NCBI GenBank assembly: GCA_030150265.1 | Contig: JASLGG010000034.1 | Span: 1 to 35,834, forward strand | Direction of reading: 5' to 3' | DNA length: 35,834 nt | Source of the DNA: Protaetiibacter sp. | GTDB taxonomy: Bacteria; Actinomycetota; Actinomycetes; Actinomycetales; Microbacteriaceae | Shown here: one piece after another, positions 6,928 through 15,605 of the stretch | Numbering within the stretch: position 1 is the stretch's first letter | How the letters are laid out: every line of letters begins with the position of its first letter | Made by a program: the position numbers and the translations under genes | The notes under the pieces: model-generated | The model's input: only the letters and a program-made list of their open reading frames with translations | Told to the model about the DNA's origin: nothing | Databases searched by the model: none

Positions 6928-8700
6928 TCAGGGGGCCGCGGGCAGCAGCATCCGGAGCACGCTCGCGCGGCGGGCGCGGCGGATGACGAGGCGGCTGGCG
7001 AGCAGGCTCACCGCCCCGAAGGCCGCGAGACCCGCGGCCGCCCCCACCGCGAGGCCCGCGTCGCCGCCCGCCACGATCTGCTGCAGGCCCGTCGTCGCCC
7101 AGCCGAGCGGCATGACGTCGCCCAGCCAGGTGAACGGCCCCGCGAGCGCCTGGCTCGGCAGGATGCCGCCGACCGAGGCCACCTGCAGCGCGAGCAGCAG
7201 GAGCGAGATCACGAGTCCCGCGCGGCCGAGGCCCACCGTGAGGAGCTGGTGGAACGAGGTGAAGGCCAGCGCCGCGACGAGCGCGAAGGCGAGCGTGGCC
7301 GGCAGGAGCGCCCACGAGACGCCCGCGGCGAGGTGCAGCAGCAGCACGAGCAGCAGCGCCTGCACGGCCGCCACCGCCCCGGCGCGCAGGATCTCCGATC
7401 CGAGCACCCGGCTCGAGCCGGCGGTCGAGGCGAGCACGCGGCGGCTCAGCCGCGGCAGCACGAGGAAGATCGCGAGCGCACCGATCCACAGCCCGAGCGG
7501 CACGAAGTAGGTGCCGATGATCTGGCCGAGCTGGGTCACGGCGTTCGCCGTCGTGACCTCGAGGCCGACCGGGTCGGCGGCGACGGATGCGGCATCCGCC
7601 CCCGGCGTCTTGGTGCCGGTCATCTTGTCGGCACCCTCGCGGAGTCCGGCGGCGAGCTCGCCCGCGCCGGTGGCCAGCTGCGCGTTGCCGTCGGCGAGGC
7701 TCCGCGCACCGGAGGCCACGGTCTGGCCGTTCGCGGCGAGCGCGGCCGCGCCGTCGGCGGTCTGGGCGATGCCCGCGGAGAGCGCGCCGAGCCCCGACGC
7801 GCCGGATGCGAGCGCGGTGCCGCCCTGCGCGGTCGCCTCGAGCTGCGCGGTGAGGTGCTGCAGCGTCGCCGCCTTGACGGGGTCGCCGGGGTTGGCCACG
7901 ACATCCGCCGCCGCCGCCGAGATGAGCGCCGAGAGCTGGCTCACGCCGCCGGTGTAGGACTGCACGCCCGAGCCGAGCTGGCCGAGCCCCGCGGTCTGCT
8001 GCTTCATCGTCTGCAGCCCGGAGGAGAGGGAGGAGACGCCGCCGGTGTAGCGCTTGACGCCGTCCGCGTACTGGGCGGCGCCGTCGGAGGCCTTCGTGGC
8101 GCCGTCCGCGAGCTGCTGCGCACCGTCGGCCGCCTGCGAGAACGCCTCGCCGACGGTGCCGAACTGCGTGTAGATGCCGGAGATGTACTGCTTCGTGAGC
8201 TCCGAGCCGAATGCCCGCACCATCCCGTCGCCGAGCGACTGCGCGACGGTGCCGGCGAGGTAGGAGTGCGCGTCGTCGGTCTGCAGCCGCAGCTGCGCCT
8301 GCACGGGGTCGGCGCCCGAGAGCGAGACGACGGAGGCGGAGAAGTCGGACGGGATGGTGAGCACCGCGTACACCTCGCCCGCGGCGAGCTTGCGCGCCGC
8401 CTCCGCGGCGTTGGAGAGCTGCCACTCCATGCCCGGCGAGTCGGCGCCGGTGAGCTCCGTCACGAGCAGGCGGCCCGCCAGCACGGGGGTCGTGCTGCCG
8501 TCGGCGGCGGTCTGGGTGACCATCTCGTCCTGGTTGACGATCGCGGCGGGGATGCGGTGCACGCCGTCCTTCGTGTCGGCGAGGGCGGCCATGGTGAGGC
8601 CGGCGAAGGCCAGCGGCACGGCCGCGGCGGCGGCGATCGCGAGCGCGCGGAGCCAGCGCCGGCGGGGGCGCGGGGCGACGGGGGTGTCGTGGCGGGTCAC
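6928..8700 (-). CDS. YhgE/Pip-family membrane protein (ABC-2-like export component)
   Basis: 590 residues. The architecture is one N-terminal transmembrane helix (LAIAAAAAVPLAFAGLTMAA), a long external region of roughly 330 residues, then about five to six helices at the C-terminus ending in a basic tail. The external region has many short repeats of the type ADGAxxLADGA and LSSGLQ, a hallmark of the YhgE/Pip (phage infection protein) family and probably a coiled coil. INxDEM-like VNQDEMV after the first helix is also typical. The GTG start overlaps the MMPL stop as GTGA, so the two are translated together and may form one exporter. The family is tied to envelope export and ESX-like or phage-receptor roles. 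The substrate here is unknown. Confidence 0.88.
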   Translation of the reverse strand: MTRHDTPVAPRPRRRWLRALAIAAAAAVPLAFAGLTMAALADTKDGVHRIPAAIVNQDEMVTQTAADGSTTPVLAGRLLVTELTGADSPGMEWQLSNAAEAARKLAAGEVYAVLTIPSDFSASVVSLSGADPVQAQLRLQTDDAHSYLAGTVAQSLGDGMVRAFGSELTKQYISGIYTQFGTVGEAFSQAADGAQQLADGATKASDGAAQYADGVKRYTGGVSSLSSGLQTMKQQTAGLGQLGSGVQSYTGGVSQLSALISAAAADVVANPGDPVKAATLQHLTAQLEATAQGGTALASGASGLGALSAGIAQTADGAAALAANGQTVASGARSLADGNAQLATGAGELAAGLREGADKMTGTKTPGADAASVAADPVGLEVTTANAVTQLGQIIGTYFVPLGLWIGALAIFLVLPRLSRRVLASTAGSSRVLGSEILRAGAVAAVQALLLVLLLHLAAGVSWALLPATLAFALVAALAFTSFHQLLTVGLGRAGLVISLLLLALQVASVGGILPSQALAGPFTWLGDVMPLGWATTGLQQIVAGGDAGLAVGAAAGLAAFGAVSLLASRLVIRRARRASVLRMLLPAAP

Positions 8701-11621
8701 AGGGACGCTCCTTCGGTGAGGCCTGCGGGACGGAAGCCGCGGACCGGGCGGGAGAGGACGGGGGCGACCACGTGATCGGCGGCGGCGGCGCCGATCACGA
8801 CGGTCGAGCTGGCGGGTGCGAGCCGGTCGACGGCGGCGAGGAAGGCCGCCCCGCCGTCGGCGCCCGGCAGCGGGTCGACCGAGTCGACCACGACGACGGG
8901 TGTCCGCTCGCTGAGCGCGATGCCGACGGTGACGATCGCGCGCTCCACGGGAGGCAGCGCGCCGAGCGTCGTGCCCCATCCGATCGGCACGGCCGATCCG
9001 GAGGCGCCGACGACGTCGTGGATGCGCGCCACCCAGGCGCGGGCGCGGCGCGCGGCGGTGAAGCTTCGGTACCAGCGGCCGGTGAGCCGCATCCGCTCGG
9101 TCAGCAGCTCGCCGAGCGGGAGCTCGCCGTCGCGCGCGGTGCCGCCGAACTCGGCGAACGACACGCGGCGGGCGACTGCGGTCGTCTCGCTCGGCAGCGG
9201 ACGGCCCGCGAGCTGGGCGCGACCGGCGGCGGCGGGCAGGCGTCCCGCGACGGTCGCCGCGAGCATCCGGCGCGCGGCGGCGTCGCCGCCCACGAGCGCG
9301 ATCGAGCCGGCGGCGACCCGGCCGTCGTACGGTCCCACCCGGATGTCGCCGACCCCGCCCACCAGGCCGTCGAGCGTCACGGCGTCGCCGCCGGCGAGCC
9401 GCGCCTGCGCCCAGGCGAGGTCGTCGAGGTGGGCGCGCAGCCCCTCGCCCTCGACGTCGACGTTCGGCAGGAGACGGTCGAGCCAGCGCGGCAGGTACCA
9501 GGCGTGCCGCCCGAACAGCGCCATCACGGCGGGCACGAGCGTCATCCGCACGAGGAAGGCGTCGATCGCGACCCCGACCGCGAGGCCGAGCGCGATCACC
9601 TTGATCATCGACGCCCCCTCCGGCACGAAGGCCGCGAAGACGAAGAACATGATGAGCGCCGCGGCCGTCACGACGCGCGCCGCACCCGCGAAGCCGCGGC
9701 TGATCGCCTGGCGCGGAGCAGCCCCGTGCACGTGCGCCTCGCGCATGCCGGAGACGAGGAACACCTCGTAGTCCATGGCGAGGCCGAAGAGGATCGCCAT
9801 GAGCAGGATCGGCATGAAGCTCAGGATCGGCCCCGGCACGGCGTGCAGCAGCTCCGCACCCCAGCCCCACTGGAACACCGCCACGACGATGCCGAAGGAG
9901 GCGAGCACCGAGAGCAGGTAGCCGAGCGCGGCCTTGATGGGCACCACGATCGAGCGGAACACCATCATGAGCAGCACGATCGAGAGCCCGACCACGACGA
10001 TGCCGAACGGCAGCAGGGCCTCGTCGAGCCTCGTCGAGACGTCGATCGCCACGGCCGTCGAGCCGGTCACCGCGATCGGGGTGCGGTACTCGCGCTCGAT
10101 CGAGGGCCCGAGCTCGCGGATGTGGCGCACGAGCGCCGTGGTCTCCGGGTCGGAGGGGCCCGTGGTCGGGATCACCTGGATGATCGCGGTGTCGACCGTC
10201 GGGTTCGGGATGGGCCTGCCCACCGATGCGACGCCCGGCACGGCGGCGAGCTCGGCGGCGATCCGGTCGAGGTCGGCGAGCACGTCGGTCGTCTGGGTGA
10301 TGTCGACCGTCACGACGAGCGGGCCGTTGCGGCCGGGCCCGAAGGCCTCGGCCGTGAGGTCGTAGGCACGGCGCCCGGTCTCCTCCTCGGAGAGCGACCC
10401 GCCGTCCGGCAGGGCGAGCGCGAGCTGGGTCGCGGGCACCGCCGCGACGCCGAGCAGCGCGACGACGCCGAGGATGAAGGCGACGGGCGCCTTGAGCACG
10501 AGCGCCACCCAGCGCTCGCCGAGGGTTCGGCGGCGCGGGGCGGCATCCGCTGCGGCCTCGGCGCCATCCGCCTCGTGCGCCTGGGCCCGGCGCGCGGTGC
10601 GCGAGCCGGGCTTCGGGGCGAGGCGTCCCTTCAGCAGGCCCATGATCGCCGGCAGCAGGGTCACGGCGGCGGCCATCGCGAGCAGCACCGCGAAGGCGGC
10701 GGTCACGCCCATCATCCCGAGGAAGGGGATGCCGACGATGAGCAGGCCGGCGAGCGCGATCATGACGGTCACGCCCGCGAACACCACCGAGCCGCCCGCC
10801 GTCGCGACCGAGACCGCGGCCGACTCCTCGGGGTCCATCCCGCGCGCGAGCTGGGCGCGGTGCCGGGAGAGGATGAACAGCGCGTAGTCGATGCCGACCG
10901 CGAGGCCGATCATGAGCGCGAGCATGGGCGTGGTGGTCGAGAGCGTCGTGAACGCCGCGAGCGCGAGGATGCCGCCCATCGAGGCGCCGAGCGCGAGCAG
11001 CGCCGAGAGCAGCGGGAGCCCGGCCGCGAGCAGCGAGCCGAACGTCACGACGAGCACCACGGCGGCGAACAGCACGCCGATCACCTCGACGATCGAGAGT
11101 CCCATGTGGAACTGCTGGAACACCTGCCCGCCGTACTCGACCTGAACGGTGCCCGAGGCGAGACCGTCGCCGACACGCTGCACGGCCGCGAGCGTGGCGT
11201 CGGACACCTGCTCGCTCGAGCCCGCGAACTGCACCTGGATGACGGCCGTCATGTGGTCGCGGCTCACGGCATCCGTCGCGTACTCGCTGAACGGCGACAC
11301 GGCGTTCTCGACGCCGGCGACGTCGCCGAGACCGGTGGCGACCGTCTCGATGCGGTCCTTCAGCGTGCCGGCGTCGACCGCGGCGCCGGTCGAGTGCACG
11401 ACGATCTGCGCGCTCGCGCCGGCGGTCTGCGGGAAGACGGCGGCGAGGCGGTCGATCGCCTGCTGCGACTCGGTGCCCGGGATCTTGAAGGAGTCCTGCA
11501 TCGTGCCGCCGAGGGCGAGGCCGCCGAGCACGGCGCCGGCCGCGATGAGCAGCCAGGCGATGAGCACGGGGATCGCCCGGCGGTAGGCGAAGCGCCCGAT
11601 GCGGGAGAGGAGGATGGCCAT
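8697..11621 (-). CDS. MMPL/RND-family transporter with a C-terminal degenerate ABC-ATPase-like domain
   Basis: 974 residues. Residues 1 to about 715 are a complete MMPL transporter: two repeats of one plus five helices with large extracytoplasmic loops, and an Asp-Tyr pair in each half (GIDYALF and AMDYEVF), the proton-relay positions of the family. From about residue 720 a soluble domain of some 255 residues follows. It reads like an ABC nucleotide-binding domain: GSIALVGGDAAARRMLAATV at the P-loop position, LPPVERAIVTVGIALSERTP at the signature helix and VVVVDSVDPL at Walker B. The GKS/T lysine, the LSGGQ motif and the catalytic Glu are all absent, so it probably does not hydrolyse ATP. ATG is preceded by GAAAGG 9 nt upstream. 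It is the middle gene of the tetR operon. Lipid, drug or siderophore export is possible. Confidence 0.92.
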   Translation of the reverse strand: MAILLSRIGRFAYRRAIPVLIAWLLIAAGAVLGGLALGGTMQDSFKIPGTESQQAIDRLAAVFPQTAGASAQIVVHSTGAAVDAGTLKDRIETVATGLGDVAGVENAVSPFSEYATDAVSRDHMTAVIQVQFAGSSEQVSDATLAAVQRVGDGLASGTVQVEYGGQVFQQFHMGLSIVEVIGVLFAAVVLVVTFGSLLAAGLPLLSALLALGASMGGILALAAFTTLSTTTPMLALMIGLAVGIDYALFILSRHRAQLARGMDPEESAAVSVATAGGSVVFAGVTVMIALAGLLIVGIPFLGMMGVTAAFAVLLAMAAAVTLLPAIMGLLKGRLAPKPGSRTARRAQAHEADGAEAAADAAPRRRTLGERWVALVLKAPVAFILGVVALLGVAAVPATQLALALPDGGSLSEEETGRRAYDLTAEAFGPGRNGPLVVTVDITQTTDVLADLDRIAAELAAVPGVASVGRPIPNPTVDTAIIQVIPTTGPSDPETTALVRHIRELGPSIEREYRTPIAVTGSTAVAIDVSTRLDEALLPFGIVVVGLSIVLLMMVFRSIVVPIKAALGYLLSVLASFGIVVAVFQWGWGAELLHAVPGPILSFMPILLMAILFGLAMDYEVFLVSGMREAHVHGAAPRQAISRGFAGAARVVTAAALIMFFVFAAFVPEGASMIKVIALGLAVGVAIDAFLVRMTLVPAVMALFGRHAWYLPRWLDRLLPNVDVEGEGLRAHLDDLAWAQARLAGGDAVTLDGLVGGVGDIRVGPYDGRVAAGSIALVGGDAAARRMLAATVAGRLPAAAGRAQLAGRPLPSETTAVARRVSFAEFGGTARDGELPLGELLTERMRLTGRWYRSFTAARRARAWVARIHDVVGASGSAVPIGWGTTLGALPPVERAIVTVGIALSERTPVVVVDSVDPLPGADGGAAFLAAVDRLAPASSTVVIGAAAADHVVAPVLSRPVRGFRPAGLTEGASL

Positions 11622-11643
11622 GGCCGAGCCTTTCGGTGCGCCG

Positions 11644-12195
11644 TCAGGCGGTGACGGGGGCGAGCAGCTCGCCCAGGATGCGGATGAGGGAGTCGCGGAG
11701 CAGCTCGTCCGCGGGGGCGTCCTCGACCCCGTAGGCGCCGGCCTGGGCGAGCAGGTACGCGGCGCCGCCGAGGGCGACCGCGAAGCGCACCTGGTCGTCG
11801 ACGGTCTGCTGGGGCCGGGCGGCCGCGATCTGCTGGATGAGCTCCTGCGCGCGGGCGACGACCGGCACGTCGACGAGAGCCCCGGACTGGGTGATGAAGA
11901 TCTGCGCCGCGAGGCGGTGCCGCAGCAGCAGGTCGACGAAGGCGGTCAGGAACTCGCGACGCTCCCCCTCGCCGCCGGCGAGCTGCACCGTGCGCGGCAG
12001 CAGGGCGCCGATCTCGTCGATCGCGGGGCTCAGCGCGGCGTCGAGGAGCGTCTCCTTGGACGAGTAGTGGTAGAGCACGCTCGCCTTGGACACCCCTGCG
12101 CGGGCGGCGATCGCCTGGATCGAGGTGCCGAGGTAGCCGGCGGAGGCGAACTCCTCGAGGGCTGCCTGACGGAGGCCGGATGCGGTCGTCTGCAT
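11644..12195 (-). CDS. TetR-family repressor of the export operon
   Basis: 183 residues. The N-terminal helix-turn-helix is clear: ALEEFASAGYLGTSIQAIA, then ARAGVSKASVLYHYSSKETLL. The C-terminal ligand domain is variable, as usual. It is the first gene of the operon, 22 bp before the MMPL gene. Two identical 14-bp palindromes lie just upstream, so it most likely represses itself and the two export genes until a ligand binds. The ATG at 12195 was chosen because the domain starts at once and a TACCGT box sits exactly 6 nt before it. The open frame upstream runs through the operators and is not credible as coding. Confidence 0.93.
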   Translation of the reverse strand: MQTTASGLRQAALEEFASAGYLGTSIQAIAARAGVSKASVLYHYSSKETLLDAALSPAIDEIGALLPRTVQLAGGEGERREFLTAFVDLLLRHRLAAQIFITQSGALVDVPVVARAQELIQQIAAARPQQTVDDQVRFAVALGGAAYLLAQAGAYGVEDAPADELLRDSLIRILGELLAPVTA

Positions 12196-12201
12196 ATCTC
12201 G

Positions 12202-12207
12202 ACGGTA
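12202..12207 (-). promoter_or_regulatory. -10 box of the tetR operon, leaderless spacing
   Basis: TACCGT followed by six bases and ATG. The first TetR palindrome begins two bases upstream of this box, so bound repressor would block RNA polymerase. Confidence 0.55.
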
Positions 12208-12209
12208 AC

Positions 12210-12242
12210 TGACCGATCGGTCAAGAACTGACCGATCGGTCA
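12210..12242. promoter_or_regulatory. Tandem TetR operators
   Basis: Two perfect 14-bp palindromes TGACCGATCGGTCA at 12210-12223 and 12229-12242, 19 bp centre to centre. The motif is typical of TetR-family operators. The nearer one abuts the -10 box of tetR and the farther one covers the -35 zone. They also lie 91 bp upstream of the divergent gene at 12333, which could come under the same control. Confidence 0.85.
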
Positions 12243-12332
12243 AACTGGTGGGGAACGCCCAGCGAACACCCAACTTCGACAGACGGATGCCGGATGCGCG
12301 GGGTAGCGTGGGCGGAGGCCGAAGGAGGGTCC

Positions 12333-12521
12333 GTGCGCAAGTTCATCCTCAACACGAGCGTTCTCAGCTCGCTCTTCGGCGCCGTCGGCGTCGTGCAGGC
12401 GACCCGCAAGGGTCCGCGCGATTGGCGTCTCATCCTGATGTGGGTCTCCTGGGCGTGCTCCGTCGCGATCGCGGTGGGCACCGTCGTCGAGGAGTCCAAG
12501 AACAACGAAGTGGAGTGGTGA
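12333..12521 (+). CDS. Small membrane protein, 62 residues
   Basis: Hypothetical protein not recognised as a named family. It begins VRKFILNTSVLSSLFGAV, has a short basic stretch (ATRKGPRDWR) and then one hydrophobic helix (LILMWVSWACSVAIAVGTVV), ending in an acidic tail. The GTG start is fixed by an excellent AAGGAGGG upstream. The in-frame ATG 39 bp earlier has none. A TAGCGT at 12304-12309 is a possible -10 box. The stop overlaps the next gene's ATG (TGATG), so the two are translationally coupled. It is divergent from tetR and may share regulation through the palindromes. Confidence 0.7.
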   Translation: MRKFILNTSVLSSLFGAVGVVQATRKGPRDWRLILMWVSWACSVAIAVGTVVEESKNNEVEW

Positions 12522-12988
12522 TGTTCGGCTGGGGTTTCGGAGGCTTCTTCTCGTTCCTCGGGGGGTTCGCGCAGCTCGTCGGCACGATCGTGCTCGTCGG
12601 CGTGCTCGTCGGGCTCGCCGTGCTGCTGGCCCGCTTCCTCCTCGTGGGCACCCGGGCCGCGCAGCTCTACCTCGAGCTGAACGGCCGCGGCGAGACGAAG
12701 ATCGACACGAGCGTGTCGTACCGGCCCGCGCCGACGGCACCCGCTGCTCCGGCGCCTGCCGCGCCCGCGCCTGCCGCGTCGCCGAGCACCCCCGCGGCGG
12801 CGTCCGCCACCCTCCCGGTGCCCACCACGCCCATCCCGGAGGCGGCGACCGCCGCCGCAAAGGCGGCTGCTCCCAAGAGCGCGCCGGCGAAGACCGCGCC
12901 GACGGCCGCTCCGAAGGCGGCTGCACCCAAGGCTGCGGCACCCAAGGCTGCTCCGAAGCGCAGCACGCCCAAGACGCCCGAGTCCTGA
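12521..12988 (+). CDS. Membrane protein with Ala/Pro/Lys-rich histone-like tail
   Basis: 155 residues, no family recognised. A Gly/Phe-rich start (MFGWGFGGFFSFLGGF) leads into a single membrane helix (LVGTIVLVGVLVGLAVLLA). A short soluble segment (AAQLYLELNGRGETKIDT) follows, then a disordered tail of about 85 residues built from Ala, Pro and Lys, with repeats such as KAAAPKAAAPKAAPK near the end. Such tails resemble histone H1 and could bind nucleic acid or acidic wall polymers. The ATG overlaps the stop of the preceding gene. A hairpin at 13000-13017 ends the unit. Confidence 0.72.
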   Translation: MFGWGFGGFFSFLGGFAQLVGTIVLVGVLVGLAVLLARFLLVGTRAAQLYLELNGRGETKIDTSVSYRPAPTAPAAPAPAAPAPAASPSTPAAASATLPVPTTPIPEAATAAAKAAAPKSAPAKTAPTAAPKAAAPKAAAPKAAPKRSTPKTPES

Positions 12989-12999
12989 ATCCTGGTCCG

Positions 13000-13017
13000 C
13001 TCCGCCGTGCGGCGGAG
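13000..13017 (+). terminator. Hairpin after the small membrane-protein pair
   Basis: CTCCGCC pairs with GGCGGAG (7-bp stem, 4-nt loop), 11 bp beyond the stop codon. No T-run follows. Confidence 0.55.
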
Positions 13018-13074
13018 TCGGCACTCCGTCGCGCGCGGGAGGCGCCACCCGGCGCAGCACGCTGAACTGACGGC

Positions 13075-14154
13075 ATGACCACCTCATCCACCGCCCTGTC
13101 CTCCCCCGCGCATCCCGCGCACCCCACACGCGACCGCGCCGCCGAGCAGCGCGCGCGGAACGCCCGCCGGTCCGAACGGGGCCCCGTCCTCCCCACTCGT
13201 GTGCCGTGGGGCGCCGTCGCCGTGTTCCTCGTGATCGCCTTCGGACTCGCCTGGCTCGTGGAGCTGCCGGTGTGGCTCTCGGGCGAGGGGCTCGGCTCCG
13301 AGCTCTTCCTGCCCCTCACCGCCGTGACGATGTTCACCCCCGCGATCGCGGCTCTCGTGGTCGTGCTGTTCGTGCGGCGCCCGCCCAGCATCCCCCGTCT
13401 CCTCGGCATCTGGCCGTTGCGGCCGCTCGGACGCACGATCGGCGTGACGCTGCTGGCCGCCGCCGTGTTCACGGCGCTGCCGATCGGCGCGCTCCTGCTC
13501 GGTCAGGCGATGGGCCTCGTGCGCCTCGACCTCGTGGGCTTCGGCGCCTTCGCCGAGTCGCTGCGCGAGCTGGGGATCGAGCTGGGCACGATGCCCCTCG
13601 GCACGGCGGTGCTCATCCAGTTCCTCGCCCTGCCGCTCGTCATCGCGCAGACCGCGCTCGCCACGGTCGGCGAGGAGCTCGGATGGCGCGGCTGGCTCGT
13701 TCCCGCGCTGCGGCCGCTCGGCGTGTGGCCCGCGCTCGTGCTGTCGGGCGCGATCTGGGGGCTCTGGCATGCGCCGGTGATCCTGCTCGGCTACAACTAC
13801 CAGCGCCCCGACCTCGTCGGGCTCGCGTGCATGGTGCTGTGGACGATCCTGCCCGGCGTGCTGCTCGGCTGGCTGCGGCTGCGCACCGCGTCGGTGTGGC
13901 CGGCGGTGTTCGCCCACGCGGCGATCAACGCGACGACGAGCACCGCGCTCATCCTGCTCGCGAGCGGACAGCAGGCGAGCGACTACGTGTGGGGCACCTT
14001 CCTCGGCTGGCCCGGCATCCTGCTCATGCTGGCGCTCGTCGCCGTGATCGCGGTCACGGGCGCGTGGCGACGCGAGCCGCAGCCCGGACTCACGCTCGCC
14101 GAGAGCGCCGCGGGGGCGAAGACGGATGCCGTGCTCGCGGCGGGCGGGAACTGA
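13075..14154 (+). CDS. CPBP-family intramembrane glutamic endopeptidase
   Basis: A 359-residue multi-pass membrane protein, roughly eight helices. It has the CPBP/CAAX-protease motifs: TVGEELGWRGWL with the paired catalytic glutamates at about residues 200-201, WGLWHAPVILLGYNY with its histidine, and FAHAAINATTS with the third conserved site. An N-terminal, basic, probably cytoplasmic segment of about 40 residues precedes the first helix. Family members cleave prenylated or other membrane peptides, and in bacteria they are linked to bacteriocin immunity and maturation; no such partner is nearby. The ATG lacks a strong ribosome site. Its 3' end faces the flavin oxidase gene 18 bp away. Confidence 0.88.
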   Translation: MTTSSTALSSPAHPAHPTRDRAAEQRARNARRSERGPVLPTRVPWGAVAVFLVIAFGLAWLVELPVWLSGEGLGSELFLPLTAVTMFTPAIAALVVVLFVRRPPSIPRLLGIWPLRPLGRTIGVTLLAAAVFTALPIGALLLGQAMGLVRLDLVGFGAFAESLRELGIELGTMPLGTAVLIQFLALPLVIAQTALATVGEELGWRGWLVPALRPLGVWPALVLSGAIWGLWHAPVILLGYNYQRPDLVGLACMVLWTILPGVLLGWLRLRTASVWPAVFAHAAINATTSTALILLASGQQASDYVWGTFLGWPGILLMLALVAVIAVTGAWRREPQPGLTLAESAAGAKTDAVLAAGGN

Positions 14155-14172
14155 GGCCGGCCGCCGCTCGGC

Positions 14173-15489
14173 TCACACCAGGTTGTGATTGCGGCTGAGC
14201 ACGTTGTCGGGGTCGAAGGCGCGCTTGACCGCCCGCAGGCGCTCCAGGGTGCCGGCCGGGTAGAACAGCGGCAGCAGCGACGGATCGGAGTCCTCCGCGA
14301 AGTTGCTGTAGCTGCTGGTGATGCGCGCTCGCACGGCGCCCCACGAGCCCTCGACCGCCGCGACGAGCTCATCGTCGGCGTCCGGCGGCAGGAACACGAT
14401 GCGGAACAGCATCGCCTCGCGATCGCGCACGGCGAAGGCCGTCGCGTCGGCGGGCACGCGCGCGAAGGCACCGCCGAGATAGCGGATCGAGGCGACCGCG
14501 GGACCGCCCGCGCCCTCGACCGCGGCCGCGAAGTCGGCGATCGTCGCGTCGTCGAGGTCTGCGAAGCCGTGCCCGCCGACGAGGCGGACGGGTGGCGGTG
14601 CCGGCGCCTCCTCCACGAGGTCGAGGTAGGGCCGGCGGGCGATGTCGGCCGAGACGACGCCGGGAAGCGCGAGCAGCGGGGCGATCGCGGCCCGCGCGGC
14701 CTCCTCGTCGTCCCCCGCGAAGCAGATGCCGAGCTGCGCCGTGCGCGCGGCCGCGGGGTCCATCGCCGGCAGGGCGAGGAAGGTCGCCGAGAGCTCGTCG
14801 GGCGCCTGCCGCATGACGTCGCGCCAGCCGCGCAGCACGGCCGTGAGATCGTCCGCTTCGAGCACGATGCGTCCGCCGACGATCGCCGGGAGCGGCGTCG
14901 GACGGAAGGTGAAGTGGGTCACGACGCCGAAGTTGCCGCCACCGCCGCGGAGCGCCCAGAACAGCTCCGGCTCGGAGTCGGCGGATGCCGTGAGCATGCG
15001 CCCGTTGACCGTCACGAGCTCGACCGCGTCGAGCAGGTCGATCGTGAGGCCGACCGCGCGGATGAGCCACCCCATCCCGCCGCCGAGCACGAGCCCGCCG
15101 ACGCCCACGCCGCGCGTGTCGCCCGAGGTGATCACGAGCCCGTGCGGCTCGAGCGCCTCGGCGACCTCGCCCCAGGTGGCCGCGGTGCCGACCCGCACCG
15201 TGCCGTCGGGACGCACCTCCACGGTGGCGAACGCGGCCATGTCGATCACGAGGCCGCCGGGGTTCGGGAACGCGCGGGCCGCATGACCGCCGCTGCGCAC
15301 CGAGACCGGCAGCCCGCGCTCGCGCGCGAGCCTCAGAACCTCGGCGACCTGCTGGGCGCTGGCCGGCCGGGCGATGACGGCGGGATCTCCCGCGCCGGCA
15401 TAGGCGGGCAGCGCCGCCTCGTATCCGGAGTCGCCCGGGAGCAGCAGCTCGGCATCCGTGGCGTCGCGCAGCGCCGTGAGCTCGGTCAT
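14173..15489 (-). CDS. FAD-linked oxidase of the berberine-bridge/BBE type
   Basis: 438 residues. The N-terminal PCMH FAD-binding domain contains SVRSGGHAARAF, where His69 is the expected site of covalent flavin attachment, followed by GGLVIDMAAF and GVGVGGLVLGGGMGWL. The Cys that gives bicovalent attachment in some relatives is not seen at the expected place, so single attachment is likely. ELFWALRGGGGNFGVVTHF is another family block. The C-terminal BBE-like segment is FDPDNVLSRNHNLV. Relatives oxidise sugars, alcohols or secondary metabolites; the substrate is unknown. No signal peptide is present. The ATG has GGAAGGA 9 nt upstream; longer open frame upstream has no support. It is divergent from the DapA-like gene with 116 bp between them. 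Confidence 0.9.
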   Translation of the reverse strand: MTELTALRDATDAELLLPGDSGYEAALPAYAGAGDPAVIARPASAQQVAEVLRLARERGLPVSVRSGGHAARAFPNPGGLVIDMAAFATVEVRPDGTVRVGTAATWGEVAEALEPHGLVITSGDTRGVGVGGLVLGGGMGWLIRAVGLTIDLLDAVELVTVNGRMLTASADSEPELFWALRGGGGNFGVVTHFTFRPTPLPAIVGGRIVLEADDLTAVLRGWRDVMRQAPDELSATFLALPAMDPAAARTAQLGICFAGDDEEAARAAIAPLLALPGVVSADIARRPYLDLVEEAPAPPPVRLVGGHGFADLDDATIADFAAAVEGAGGPAVASIRYLGGAFARVPADATAFAVRDREAMLFRIVFLPPDADDELVAAVEGSWGAVRARITSSYSNFAEDSDPSLLPLFYPAGTLERLRAVKRAFDPDNVLSRNHNLV

Positions 15490-15605
15490 GTGGTGGTCCT
15501 TCCGTGGGATGCGGCCACGGTACACGCGGCGCCCGACACGGGGACGCGCACGACCGCGCGACCCGGTCGCCGGTAACGTCGCGATTACCCACACGGAAGG
15601 CCGCC

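Noticed and set aside
8772..11654. 960-codon open frame on the plus strand opposite the MMPL gene
   Set aside because: Composition is Arg, Glu, His and Gly repeats typical of the reverse frame of a GC-rich gene; no domain is visible, while the minus strand encodes a full MMPL transporter.
14185..15576. 463-codon plus-strand frame opposite the flavin oxidase
   Set aside because: Antisense shadow with low-complexity Arg/Glu/His content; the minus-strand protein has clear FAD motifs.
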